From contig JAAWCS010000056.1 in assembly GCA_022793375.1 (NCBI GenBank), positions 1 to 47,474 of the forward strand: a DNA stretch of 47,474 bases. Reading direction: 5' to 3'. The notes below the pieces were generated by a model. The model was not told where the DNA came from. It searched no databases and saw only the letters and a list, made by a program, of their open reading frames with translations. Position 1 is the stretch's first letter. Every line of letters begins with the position of its first letter. This document shows positions 1 to 7,658 of the stretch, in pieces. A program made the translations under genes and the position numbers. Origin of the DNA: Lachnospiraceae bacterium (GTDB lineage Bacteria; Bacillota; Clostridia; Lachnospirales; Lachnospiraceae).

Positions 1-1573
1 CCGCTATCTGCGCCGCTCTCACACCCATGCTTTCCGACTCTGCCGCCTGCGCCGCTTTTCGCCCTGTGATTTCCTCTTCCGTCATCCGCGCTGATATCGG
101 CTCCGTGATTTCCTCTTCCGTCATCTGCGCTGATATCGGCTCCATAATTTCCTCTTCCGCTATCTGCGCCGCTCTCGCCCTTGCCGCTTCGGGCTCCGCG
201 ATTTCCGCCCGGGCTTTTATCGCCTCCGCCGCCATCCGGGCTTCTACTTCCCGCGCGGTAACCCGGCTTCCTCCGCCTTCCTTAAGCGTCCTGTTAATCG
301 CCCGCGCCTGGATGACAAATTCTTTTGTCTTGGTCTGCTCGCCAAAGGGGCCGGCCGCAATCTTGGTGCGCTCGGAATCATCCGAATGATTGTTTTCCAC
401 GGCTCCGACCTCTTCCATTGCCGCCGCCGTCTTTCGCAGCATCGCTTCGTTGATTGTCGCCGACATTGCTTCTGTCTCAATCTCGCGCGCCAGACTGGCC
501 TCCATTTCCGCTTGCAGGTTAGCCATCTCTAACGCCGCTTTCTCTTCTATTTCGCGCGTCAGCGCCGCTTCGCGGCGGCGGCCTTCCTCCTCTTCACGTA
601 AAAGCCGTTCGGCTTCTTCTTTCTGCCGGCGTTTTGCTTCTTCCTGCAAAAGCTGTTCCTTTTTTCGCCTGGCTTCCGCTTTACGGCGCGCTTTTTCTTC
701 TTCTTCCTCGCGGGCTTCTGAAAGCGAACGGATTTTTGAGCGATCCGCCGCCGCTTTTTCCCGGCTTTCTTCTGCGTTTTCCGCCGCTTCTCTTTGAAAC
801 GCTTCCTCGGTCTCTTCTACCGTCGCCGCCTGCTCCCGCAGTGCCTCGGCAGCCAGTTCGGCCACGCTCTTTGAGCCACCCTGCTTTTCGCCGGACGCTT
901 TTGCCGGGCGCTCTTCTTTCTTTTCAAATTCCCGCTGGACATCCTCCAGCCGGCGCAGGTACTTTTCCCGATTCTCCTGTTTCTCCATCTGTTCGGGGCT
1001 CAGGGGCATAATCTGCTGCTTCAGTTCCAGCGCCTTGTCCACGTAAGGGCCTACGCCGAACCAGAGAACAATTTCGTCGCACAGCTTGACGCACGCATCG
1101 GTCTTTCCGGCGCGGAAATACAGTTCCGCCAGTTCATACGACCATTTTTCTTCAAATTCCCGCTTCTGATAGGCTTCGAGAATCATTGTCAGACGATCGA
1201 TCGATTCGCCCTTGGCCTTCGCGATCTCATAAAGAAGCACCAGGCGGCTGGGGTCCTGCGGGGACGCGGCCGTAAATTCTTTCAGATAATCTTCGGCTTC
1301 TTCAAAATTCCCCTGTTTGACCGCCAGTTCCGTCAGCTTGCTCAAAAAACGGCGGCCTACCGGCGCCCGCTCATATGCCATCAAAAGCATATCCTTCGCT
1401 TCTTCGTAACGGCCCGCCTTTTCGTAAGCCTGGGAAACCGTACTGAGAAGCTTTGCGTTCTTTACCCGCTCCCAGTCAATGGTGTCGGCAATCTTGGCCG
1501 CCGTCTCATAGTCCCTGCGCTCCACCAGCTTCTTTATTTTTTCTGATTTGATCGTATATTCGTACTTATCCAA
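1..1573 (-). CDS. Tetratricopeptide-repeat protein downstream of recR (3' end outside window)
   Basis: The minus strand is open from a TTG codon at 1573 to the window edge, about 524 codons. The N-terminal ~200 residues are helix-turn-helix repeats of TPR character (segments such as YEKAGRYEEAKDMLLMAYER and QGNFEEAEDYLKEF). From ~residue 220 the protein becomes a very charged Glu/Lys/Arg/Ala-rich region, probably coiled coil or disordered, ending at the edge in 13-residue repeats. TTG is chosen because no ATG lies in frame upstream and a GGGAG lies about 12 bases before it; GTG a few bases upstream is out of frame and stops quickly. It begins 28 bases after recR and is probably the last gene of the dnaX-ybaB-recR operon. 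I recall a TPR protein after recR in other Lachnospiraceae, but its function is unknown to me. The C-terminal domain cannot be seen. Confidence 0.8.
   Translation of the reverse strand, partial: MDKYEYTIKSEKIKKLVERRDYETAAKIADTIDWERVKNAKLLSTVSQAYEKAGRYEEAKDMLLMAYERAPVGRRFLSKLTELAVKQGNFEEAEDYLKEFTAASPQDPSRLVLLYEIAKAKGESIDRLTMILEAYQKREFEEKWSYELAELYFRAGKTDACVKLCDEIVLWFGVGPYVDKALELKQQIMPLSPEQMEKQENREKYLRRLEDVQREFEKKEERPAKASGEKQGGSKSVAELAAEALREQAATVEETEEAFQREAAENAEESREKAAADRSKIRSLSEAREEEEEKARRKAEARRKKEQLLQEEAKRRQKEEAERLLREEEEGRRREAALTREIEEKAALEMANLQAEMEASLAREIETEAMSATINEAMLRKTAAAMEEVGAVENNHSDDSERTKIAAGPFGEQTKTKEFVIQARAINRTLKEGGGSRVTAREVEARMAAEAIKARAEIAEPEAARARAAQIAEEEIMEPISAQMTEEEITEPISARMTEEEITGRKAAQAAESESMGVRAAQIA
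66..170 (-). repeat. 39-bp in-frame tandem repeat in the TPR gene
   Basis: Units begin at 66, 105 and 144 with a strict 39-bp period; the third is degenerate. On the coding (minus) strand they encode 13-residue repeats of the pattern M-T-E-E-E-I-T-E-P-I-S-A-R/Q. The period keeps the frame, so copy-number change would lengthen or shorten the acidic region without disrupting the protein. Confidence 0.85.
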
Positions 1574-1600
1574 CTTGTATATCCACTCCCGATTTGATCG

Positions 1601-2197
1601 TTATAGCTGTGTACGGCCCTCCAGGGCCCGCAGCAGCGTCACCTCATCAATATACTCCAGATCCCCGCCCACCGGTACGCCGCTGGCGATCCGCGTCACC
1701 TTGATACCCGTAGGTTTAATCAACTTGCTCAGATACATGGCGGTTGTCTCTCCCTCCAGGCTGGAATTTGTTGCCACAATGACTTCTTCCACATCCCCCT
1801 GGAGCCGCTGCATCAGTTCTTTTAATTTAATGTCCGCCGGCCCGATGCCCAGCGCCGGCGAAATCGCCCCGTGCAGCACATGATAAACGCCATTGTACTT
1901 CCCGGTCTTTTCATAGGCGGCCAGATCGCGCGTATTTTCCACCACCATGATCTGCGCCTGATCCCGTGAAGGACTTTGACAAATCGGGCAGAGCTCGCTG
2001 TCGGTCAGCGTACAGCACTGCCGGCAGTAACGCACCGTCCGCTTGGCCTCCAAAACCGCCCCGGTCAGCCGCTCCACATCTGCCTGCGGCATATTCAGCA
2101 AATGAAACGCCAAACGGCCCGCGGACTTGGCGCCAATCCCCGGCAGACGGGACAGTTCTTCGATCAGCGCCGTGATTTTCGTGCTGTAGTAATCCAT
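1601..2197 (-). CDS. recR: Recombination mediator protein RecR
   Basis: 198 residues, the usual RecR length. RecR with RecF/RecO loads RecA on gapped single-stranded DNA. Visible features: N-terminal helix-hairpin-helix (LSRLPGIGAKSAGRLAFHLL), a four-cysteine zinc finger (YCRQCCTLTDSELCPIC, ~57-72), a Toprim domain starting IMVVENTRDLAAYEKTG, and the C-terminal motif GVPVGGDLEYIDEVTLLRAL. The ATG at 2197 overlaps the ybaB stop as TGATG, so translation is probably coupled. Order dnaX-ybaB-recR is conserved in Firmicutes, which supports the call. Confidence 0.97.
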   Translation of the reverse strand: MDYYSTKITALIEELSRLPGIGAKSAGRLAFHLLNMPQADVERLTGAVLEAKRTVRYCRQCCTLTDSELCPICQSPSRDQAQIMVVENTRDLAAYEKTGKYNGVYHVLHGAISPALGIGPADIKLKELMQRLQGDVEEVIVATNSSLEGETTAMYLSKLIKPTGIKVTRIASGVPVGGDLEYIDEVTLLRALEGRTQL

Positions 2198-2538
2198 CAG
2201 AAGGGAAAGCCTCCCATACCGCCGGTCATTTTGCCCATCATGGCGTTGGCCTCCTCTTCCACCTGGCGAATGACTTCATTGACCGCCGCCACAATCAGGT
2301 CCTGCAGCATCTCGATGTCGTCCGGATCCACTACCTCCGGTGTCAGCACAAGTTCCTGGATTTCTTTTTTGCCGTTCATGGTGACGGAAACCGCGCCGCC
2401 GCCGGACTGAGCCGTATAGCTCTTCTCCTCCAGCGCCTTTGCCTGCTCTTCCATCTGCCGCTGCATCCTCTGCGCCTGCTTCATCAGATTATTCATATTG
2501 CCGGGCATCCCTCCCGGAAAACCACCGCGCTTTGCCAT
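2197..2538 (-). CDS. ybaB: YbaB/EbfC family nucleoid-associated protein
   Basis: Start set at the ATG at 2538 (MAKRGGFPGGMPGNMNNLMK), giving 113 residues, the normal size; a longer frame runs upstream into dnaX but has no family similarity there. The family forms dimers that bind DNA. The sequence has the expected Met/Gly-rich N-terminus, the long helix MKQAQRMQRQMEEQAKALEE, the core GGGAVSVTMNGKKEIQELVL and a C-terminal helix ending in a Gly/Met-rich tail. It begins 14 bases after dnaX, preceded by AGGAGG, and overlaps the recR start. Confidence 0.95.
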   Translation of the reverse strand: MAKRGGFPGGMPGNMNNLMKQAQRMQRQMEEQAKALEEKSYTAQSGGGAVSVTMNGKKEIQELVLTPEVVDPDDIEMLQDLIVAAVNEVIRQVEEEANAMMGKMTGGMGGFPF

Positions 2539-2552
2539 GTTTGTATATCCTC

Positions 2553-4229
2553 CTATTCTATTATAATATCCATATTGATTTTCTGTTTCAGTTCTTCTTC
2601 TGTTACAAACCGTTTGTTTCGATACTCCTCTGCCGCGGTCAGGCGGGCTTCCAGCCGCACCTGCATCTGGTAGGCCGAAGCGATGTAGCTTTCCACACTG
2701 CGGCACACTGATTCCCGGCTCCCCATATCAAACGCGGCCCTGTCGTGAAACACCATCGCCAGGCTGCCCTCGCCCAGCGGCTCCAATTTCACGTCCTTTA
2801 ATGTCTCTTTGGCCGTCATGCCGACCGCGTCCAGAATGTCTTTCCAGTCCTTTTCCAACAGACGCAGCTGCTCGATATCCGCTGTCGGGAGTACGATTGT
2901 CTCCGGCTCCCCGGACGGTGTCGGCGATCCGGCTTCCTGTGCGGCTCCCGGGCCGGCTTTCGCCGAAGGGCCGCCGGCTGCGTTCAGGGCCAGCCCCGAC
3001 GATGCCAGGGCCTGCGCGAGCAGACCCGACGAAACCAGCTGTTTGACAAGCTGTTCCGGTGTCTGACCGGCGCCTCCCGCTGCCAGACGTTCCTCCAGCT
3101 CCGCAATCCGCTGCTGCAGCGAATCCGTAGTTGTCTCCATCGACGGATGCGTCAGTTTAATCAATGTGATCTCCAGCAGTACCCGCCGGCTGTTGCTGTA
3201 GCGCATCTGGTTCATTGTCTCCGACAGCACACGGATGTACCGCATAGCCGCTTCTTCCGGAACCTGCGCCGCATCCTCCAAAAGGCGCGCGCGGTCCTCG
3301 CCGCTCATATCAAGCAGTTCCTCCGGCGCGTCCCCGGTCTGCGCCAGCAAAAGCCCGCGCATATACCATACAAAATCCGCCGTAAACTGGCTCAGGTCGC
3401 GCCCCTGCAGAATCAGTTCCTCCACCTGCCGCAGGCAGCCCCCCACGTCTTTTTCGTGGAGCAGACGCAGAAAATGGCTGTAGACCTCATTATCCACGGC
3501 CCCCAGCACGTCTAACACCCGCTCAAAGGTCAGTTTTTCTCCATAATAAAAGGCCGCGCACTGATCAAACAGGCTGATCGCGTCGCGCAGGGAACCGTCC
3601 CCTTTTTTGGCTACATAACGCAGTGCCTTTTCTTCGGTTTCGATGCCCTCCGTCTCGGCCATCTCCCGAAGCCGCGCCGTGATCGTCTCTCCGTCGATCC
3701 GCCGGAAATCGTAGCGCTGGCAGCGCGACAGTACCGTGATCGGAATCCGGTGCGCCTCGGTCGTCGCCAGAATAAAAATCACATAGGAGGGCGGCTCCTC
3801 CAGCGTCTTTAAGAGCGCGTTAAAGGCCCCTGTAGAAAGCATATGGACTTCGTCGATAATATAGACGCGGTATTTGCCGTCCGCCGGGGAATACTCTACT
3901 TCCTCCCGGATCTGGCGGATGTTGTCCACCCCGTTGTTCGAAGCCGCGTCGATCTCCACCACGTTCATGGAAGCGCCGGCCGCGATCGCCTTACAGGAAG
4001 CACACTCCCCGCAGGGGCTGCCGTCGACTGGGTGCCCGCAGTTTACCGCCCGGGCAAATATCTTGGCAATCGAAGTTTTGCCGGTGCCCCTGGTGCCGCA
4101 AAACAGGTAGGCATGACCGATGCGCCCGCTGTTAATCTGATTTTTCAAAGTTGTCACAATGTGGTCCTGGCCCCTTACGTCCGCAAAGGTCGCCGGACGC
4201 CACTTGCGGTACAACGCGGTATATCCCAT
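2553..4229 (-). CDS. dnaX: DNA polymerase III subunit gamma/tau
   Basis: 558 residues. DnaX is the clamp-loader ATPase of the replisome. The N-terminal third shows MGYTALYRKWRPATFADVRG, Walker A GTRGTGKT (~45-52), a zinc-binding set (C64, C73, C76, C79 in NCGHPVDGSPCGECASCK), Walker B-like IIDEVHMLS and sensor 1 ILATTEAHRIPITVLSRCQ. Domain III follows to ~residue 370, then an Ala/Gly/Pro-rich linker and a tau-like C-terminal domain. No clear A/T slippery run for programmed frameshifting was noticed. First gene of the operon; a promoter with 17-bp spacing lies at 4268-4296. The SRP RNA and tadA that usually flank dnaX lie ~10.5 kb away in the same orientation. Confidence 0.97.
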   Translation of the reverse strand: MGYTALYRKWRPATFADVRGQDHIVTTLKNQINSGRIGHAYLFCGTRGTGKTSIAKIFARAVNCGHPVDGSPCGECASCKAIAAGASMNVVEIDAASNNGVDNIRQIREEVEYSPADGKYRVYIIDEVHMLSTGAFNALLKTLEEPPSYVIFILATTEAHRIPITVLSRCQRYDFRRIDGETITARLREMAETEGIETEEKALRYVAKKGDGSLRDAISLFDQCAAFYYGEKLTFERVLDVLGAVDNEVYSHFLRLLHEKDVGGCLRQVEELILQGRDLSQFTADFVWYMRGLLLAQTGDAPEELLDMSGEDRARLLEDAAQVPEEAAMRYIRVLSETMNQMRYSNSRRVLLEITLIKLTHPSMETTTDSLQQRIAELEERLAAGGAGQTPEQLVKQLVSSGLLAQALASSGLALNAAGGPSAKAGPGAAQEAGSPTPSGEPETIVLPTADIEQLRLLEKDWKDILDAVGMTAKETLKDVKLEPLGEGSLAMVFHDRAAFDMGSRESVCRSVESYIASAYQMQVRLEARLTAAEEYRNKRFVTEEELKQKINMDIIIE

Positions 4230-4267
4230 TTGCCTTCCCGTCCTTCCTGACAGACTAATCCTTGTAC

Positions 4268-4296
4268 AGTATATAATAAATCAGGGGCGGGCGCAA
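4268..4296 (-). promoter_or_regulatory. Candidate dnaX operon promoter
   Basis: On the minus strand a -35 TTGCGC (4291-4296) and -10 TATACT (4268-4273) are separated by 17 bases. Transcription would start about 30 bases before the dnaX ATG. The -35 is a 4/6 match. Confidence 0.55.
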
Positions 4297-4481
4297 GGGG
4301 GAGAGGGATATTTTTGGACAGCGCTTCCTTCAACGAGATCCGGACTGCCGCTTGCCGCAGACGAACAGAACAAGCATTCGACCTCGTTCCGTTTTTTCTC
4401 TGTTCACAAAATATTTTATTTTTCAGCCATATATACTCTCGTGAAATGCCGCAATTTGTGCTACAATAACGAGGAAAGTGA

Positions 4482-4543
4482 CGGTCGTGCTTGCACGAAC
4501 CGGCATTTGACGAGTGCCGCCATCGAGACGATAGTCGAGATGG
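4482..4543 (+). promoter_or_regulatory. Three consecutive hairpins in the greA 5' leader
   Basis: Hairpin A (4482-4502) pairs CGGT-CGTG with CACG-ACCG, with one bulged A and loop CTTG. Hairpin B (4501-4519) pairs CGGCA with TGCCG. Hairpin C (4520-4543) has CCATC/GATGG, a symmetric GA/GA internal loop, then GAC/GTC closing a GATA tetraloop. They end 46 bases before the greA ATG. I know no named element with this layout. The rest of 4297-4481 is AT-rich around 4395-4470 with possible -10 hexamers (TATACT near 4433, TACAAT near 4462) but no convincing -35. Confidence 0.5.
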
Positions 4544-4589
4544 TACAATATGCTCAAATACAGAAATAACCCGGAGGAAAAGCAACGCC

Positions 4590-5093
4590 ATGTACGATGA
4601 ACTAACCCGAAATGACATAAAGAAAATCGAAGAAGAGATCGAATACCGCAAGCTGGTCGTTCGCAAAGAAGCTCTGGAAGCGGTCAAGGAAGCCCGCGCC
4701 CACGGCGACTTGAGCGAAAACTTTGAATACCACGCCGCTAAAAAAGACAAGAACAAGAATGAAAGCCGCATCCGCTATCTGGAGCGGATGGTCCGTACCG
4801 CCAAAATCATTGAAGATCGTTCGGCCGACGACGAGGTCGGCCTGTTCAATACCGTCACCCTCTACATGGAGGACGACGACGAGGAGGAAACCTATAAGCT
4901 GGTGACCACCGTCCGCGGCAATTCCCTGCAGGGACGCATCAGCATCGAGTCCCCGCTTGGCAAAGCCATTTTGGGGCGCCGGCTCGGCGAGCGCGTCTAT
5001 GTCGCAATCAACGAAAGAGCCGGCTACTATGTGGAAATCCGCGCCATTGAAAAAACCGCGGACGACGGCAGCGACACCCTGCGCAGCTTTTAA
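4590..5093 (+). CDS. greA: GreA/GreB family transcript cleavage factor
   Basis: Start at the ATG at 4590, preceded by GGAGGA with suitable spacing; the frame is open further upstream through the structured leader, but that part has no family character. 167 residues. Gre factors insert a coiled coil into the RNA polymerase secondary channel to rescue backtracked complexes. The coiled-coil half is recognisable (AVKEARAHGDLSENFEYHAA, the D-L-S-E-N acidic tip, then NESRIRYLERMV). The C-terminal FKBP-like domain contains SIESPLGKAILGRRLGERV. It is divergent from dnaX and convergent with the iclR-type gene. Confidence 0.92.
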   Translation: MYDELTRNDIKKIEEEIEYRKLVVRKEALEAVKEARAHGDLSENFEYHAAKKDKNKNESRIRYLERMVRTAKIIEDRSADDEVGLFNTVTLYMEDDDEEETYKLVTTVRGNSLQGRISIESPLGKAILGRRLGERVYVAINERAGYYVEIRAIEKTADDGSDTLRSF

Positions 5094-5097
5094 AAGC

Positions 5098-5120
5098 AGG
5101 GCCGGCCGCTTTCCGGCCCT
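5098..5120 (-). terminator. Rho-independent terminator after the IclR gene
   Basis: AGGGCCGG (5098-5105) pairs perfectly with CCGGCCCT (5113-5120) across a 7-base loop. On the minus strand it is followed by GCTTTT, a short U tract. It could also shorten greA transcripts, but no T-run follows on the plus strand. Confidence 0.6.
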
Positions 5121-5125
5121 CCCGG

Positions 5126-5244
5126 CTTGTTGGAAATCAGCACCGGCGATTCCATTAGAGACATTCCGCCTTGTTGGAAGCGGGGCCGCCGATTCTATTA
5201 AAGACACCCCAGCTTGTTGGAAATCAGGGCCGCCGATTCCATTA
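5126..5244 (-). repeat. Tandem copies of the 3' end of the IclR-type gene
   Basis: Three copies of a 43-44-bp unit begin (plus strand) at 5126, 5170 and 5213, each starting CTTGTTGGAA and continuing to GCCGATTCYATTA. The unit at 5213 is the real 3' end of the IclR gene (codes for M-E-S-A-A-L-I-S-N-K-L-G). The other two lie after the stop codon and have diverged with small indels. Confidence 0.75.
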
Positions 5245-5971
5245 CGACTGCCGCCGCCTCCTGCTCATGCTCCCGCATGCTAAGGCCGCGGTACTTGCCG
5301 GAAAGGCTGAGCCCCGCTACCACCGCCCCGCTGCGTCCGCGGATGGCCGCCGCGATGCAGGCGCTTCCTAAGGCGTGCTCCCCATACTCCGTACTGTAGC
5401 CTACGCGCCGCACCTGGTCGATCTGCTCCATCAACACGGGCAGCGAAGTGATCGTATTGTACGTAAACGACGGCATGCCGGCCTCTTCCATCACGGCCTC
5501 AATCTCTTTATCCGGCATTGCCGCTAACAGTATTTTTCCGATTGCGGTGCAGTGCAGCGGGGTCGTGTGCCCGACCATCGTATACATGCGGGGAGAACGG
5601 CGGCTGTCCACATGGGCCAGATAGTACATCCGGTTTTTCTCAAGGACAGCCAGATTGGCCCCCACCTCATATTTTTGTTCCAGGTCGTATAGTTCCGGCA
5701 GCGCCTGTCTGCGCAATTCACTGTGATTAAGCGCCACGCCCGATAAAGTGATAATCTGTTTTCCCAGCTGGTAAAACCCCGAATCGTCCACCCGTTCCAG
5801 ATACCCATATGCTACCATGGTGTTAATCAGCCTTGATACGTTGCTCTGGGTCATATCCACTTTTCTGGTAATATCCACAACCCGCAGTGCCGGGGTCTCC
5901 GGCGTAAAACAATTCAAAATATCAAACGCCTTACACAGGCTAAGCGTCAGGCCGCTGTTTTCCTTTGTCAT
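5198..5971 (-). CDS. IclR family transcriptional regulator
   Basis: 257 residues. N-terminal winged helix ~8-70 (LSLCKAFDILNCF, ALRVVDITRKVDMTQSNVSRLI, YGYLERVDDSGFYQLG), then the IclR effector domain with LAHVDSRRSPRMYTMVGHTTPLHCTAIGK split as expected, IDQVRRVGYSTEYGEHALGS and the family motif GRSGAVVAGLSLSG. IclR proteins bind small acids such as KDG and repress or activate catabolic genes. Last gene of the sugar-acid operon, 48 bases after the YhcH gene, so it very probably controls that operon; a KdgR-like role is inferred from context. GAGG five bases before the ATG. Confidence 0.92.
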   Translation of the reverse strand: MTKENSGLTLSLCKAFDILNCFTPETPALRVVDITRKVDMTQSNVSRLINTMVAYGYLERVDDSGFYQLGKQIITLSGVALNHSELRRQALPELYDLEQKYEVGANLAVLEKNRMYYLAHVDSRRSPRMYTMVGHTTPLHCTAIGKILLAAMPDKEIEAVMEEAGMPSFTYNTITSLPVLMEQIDQVRRVGYSTEYGEHALGSACIAAAIRGRSGAVVAGLSLSGKYRGLSMREHEQEAAAVVMESAALISNKLGCL

Positions 5972-6019
5972 ACCGTCCTCGCATTCTCCGCTGCCGGACG
6001 CCGTCTTACAGCCGGGCCG

Positions 6020-6475
6020 TCAGCGTTTTATTTTTATTACAATCCTTACGCACTCTTGCTGTGAACCGTCGACCATACCAGGCAGATGCGCATCCTCCGG
6101 CAAATAGACCGCGAACATGCCTTTTTCCAGATGCAGGCGGCTGCCTTCTCCCGTAAAAGCATAAAAAGCCATGTCTTTTTCTTCGTCATAATCCGACACA
6201 GCCGCCGCCTTCTCCCGGGGCAGGCACCACTGGTATTCGCTGCCGATCGCCATGCACTGAATATCAATATACCGGTTATGGGCTTCAAAACGCGGCGTCT
6301 CCTGCTCTTTGGGCGAATACCGGAACACCTTTGCATACAGTTCCTCTCCCGCGATCTCATACTCGCCCGCAGCCGTTTGTTCTGTCAAGCATTTCCGTAT
6401 AAATGCAAAGGCCTCCTCCATCCGTGGATGCAGTCCATAATATGCCGCACAGTTTTCGATTCGATCCGCTATCAT
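6020..6475 (-). CDS. YhcH/YjgK/YiaL family protein
   Basis: 151 residues, the full family length. The family (cupin-like beta barrel; NanQ/YhcH, YiaL) is found in sialic-acid and sugar-acid loci, where some members help sugar anomerisation. Visible family motifs: N-terminal MIADRIENCAAYYGLHPRMEEAF, FEAHNRYIDIQCMAIGSE (metal-site region with H and E), DMAFYAFTGEGSRL and AVYLPEDAHLPGM with the conserved His. GAGGAGG lies 7 bases before the ATG. A promoter at 6551-6579 may give this gene and iclR their own transcript. Substrate cannot be read from sequence. Confidence 0.9.
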   Translation of the reverse strand: MIADRIENCAAYYGLHPRMEEAFAFIRKCLTEQTAAGEYEIAGEELYAKVFRYSPKEQETPRFEAHNRYIDIQCMAIGSEYQWCLPREKAAAVSDYDEEKDMAFYAFTGEGSRLHLEKGMFAVYLPEDAHLPGMVDGSQQECVRIVIKIKR

Positions 6476-6550
6476 CCGGAATCCTCCTCTTTGTGATTGT
6501 CTTTCATTTCAGGGGCTATCGTTTCCCTGCGATATTACTTCTTTTATTTA

Positions 6551-6579
6551 AACATATCTGTTGTCTTTTTTCAAGTCAA
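6551..6579 (-). promoter_or_regulatory. Internal promoter for the YhcH-IclR pair
   Basis: Minus strand -35 TTGACT (6574-6579, overlapping the stop of the upstream DapA-family gene) and -10 TATGTT (6551-6556) with a 17-base spacer. A small palindrome, AACA-TATC-TGTT, covers the -10 region at 6551-6562 and could be an operator for the IclR protein. Confidence 0.6.
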
Positions 6580-7505
6580 AAAACCCCGTTTTCTTCTGAC
6601 AGTGCCATCAATTCCAGTTCTTCCAGCGTATTGTCCAACACCTTTAAAAGCCCTTCGTCGGCCGGGATATAGGGATTGCGCACCTTTGCCGTGCGGATGA
6701 TTCCGCCCCGCCTGAGCACCTCTTTATGTACCGCCATCGCCATGCCGCCGGGAATCGATCCCAGGCGTATAAACGGAAGATACCGGTAAAAAAGCTGCTG
6801 CGCCCCTTTTTTGTCGCCGGAGACAAAACGGTCGTATACCTGTACCATCACCTCCGGGAATTCGCCGGCCGGCATTGTGCCGCTCACCCCTACGCACAGT
6901 TCTTCGTAGAAAAACGTTCCGTTCAAACCGCCAAATACGGTCAGACGGCCCTTTGACGCCTCGAGGATTTTTTTAGCCTTCTGAAACGTCGGCGGCGCTT
7001 CCGCTTTCACATAACAGATATTTTCAAACGTATCCGCCAGACGCAGGATTGTTTCCAGCGGAATCGTTACGCCGCAGGCGCCCGGCGCGTCCTGGATCAT
7101 AATCGGGATCTCCACATTCCTGGCAATCTCTGCGTAATACTCATAAATCCGCTGCGCATCCGGCTTAATCATGTACGGCGGCATAATCATCAAAAGTTCC
7201 GCCCCCTGCGCCTGCGCCCAGCGGCTGTTTTCCACCGCCGGCTCCGTACCCGTACCGCCGGCCCCGAAAACCAGCGGCACCCTTCCCGCGTTTTCCTCGG
7301 CCACTGTCGCGGCGATCAATTCCTTTTCCCCCGGCGTTAAGGCAAAAGCCTCGCTGGCATTGCCAAAAAGGGCAATCCCCTTTACGCCGGCCCGCAGCAA
7401 AAAGCGTACCTCCCGCCGCAGACTTTCGCAGTCCACCGCTCCGTTTTCGTCGTATGGTGTCGGCAAAATCGGGCACACGCCTTTCAATCTTTCTTCTTTG
7501 CGCAT
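6576..7505 (-). CDS. DapA/NanA family (dihydrodipicolinate synthase-like) aldolase or dehydratase
   Basis: Start taken at the ATG at 7505 (MRKEERLKGVCPILPTPYDE) because GGAG precedes it by 11 bases; an ATG at 7526 is possible. 309 residues, class I TIM-barrel. The Schiff-base Lys is K167 in CYVKAEA. The usual GTTGE motif is GNASE (48-52). Where the family normally has Y-N-x-P, this protein has Q-D-A-P (138-141), so the usual catalytic tyrosine is absent. It is therefore probably not a true DapA. In this operon it may act on a 2-keto-3-deoxy sugar acid as aldolase or dehydratase; this is inferred from context. Its ribosome site lies just after a 52-bp tandem repeat array. Confidence 0.85.
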   Translation of the reverse strand: MRKEERLKGVCPILPTPYDENGAVDCESLRREVRFLLRAGVKGIALFGNASEAFALTPGEKELIAATVAEENAGRVPLVFGAGGTGTEPAVENSRWAQAQGAELLMIMPPYMIKPDAQRIYEYYAEIARNVEIPIMIQDAPGACGVTIPLETILRLADTFENICYVKAEAPPTFQKAKKILEASKGRLTVFGGLNGTFFYEELCVGVSGTMPAGEFPEVMVQVYDRFVSGDKKGAQQLFYRYLPFIRLGSIPGGMAMAVHKEVLRRGGIIRTAKVRNPYIPADEGLLKVLDNTLEELELMALSEENGVF

Positions 7506-7526
7506 TTTTAGCCTGTCTCCTTCCAT

Positions 7527-7658
7527 TTCCTTATTACTGCCCGTGTTCTCAGGGCATAATGGGATACCCTTGCGGTATTTCCTTATTACTGCCCGTGTTC
7601 TCAGGGCATAGTGGGATACCCTTGCGGTATTTCCTTATTACTGCCCGTGTTCTCAGGA
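7527..7658 (-). repeat. 52-bp tandem repeat array, locus A (2.5 copies)
   Basis: Units begin (plus strand) at 7527, 7579 and 7631, period exactly 52 bp; the last is cut off at the stop codon of the dehydratase gene. In the sense of the downstream gene each unit has TAAGGAAA, a hairpin ATACC-GCAAG-GGTAT, then ATG-CCC-TGA inside a hairpin TGCCC...GGGCA. The array fills the junction between the dehydratase and DapA-family genes. Same family as 30270-30354 and 39998-40108. Confidence 0.9.

Noticed and set aside
27..1011. Plus-strand open frames opposite the TPR gene
   Set aside because: They are Ser/Ala/Arg/Pro-rich mirror images of a Glu/Lys/Ala-rich coding strand, without ribosome sites.
7527..7658. 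Possible CRISPR array
   Set aside because: The 52-bp units are adjacent with no unique spacers, and no cas genes are present.
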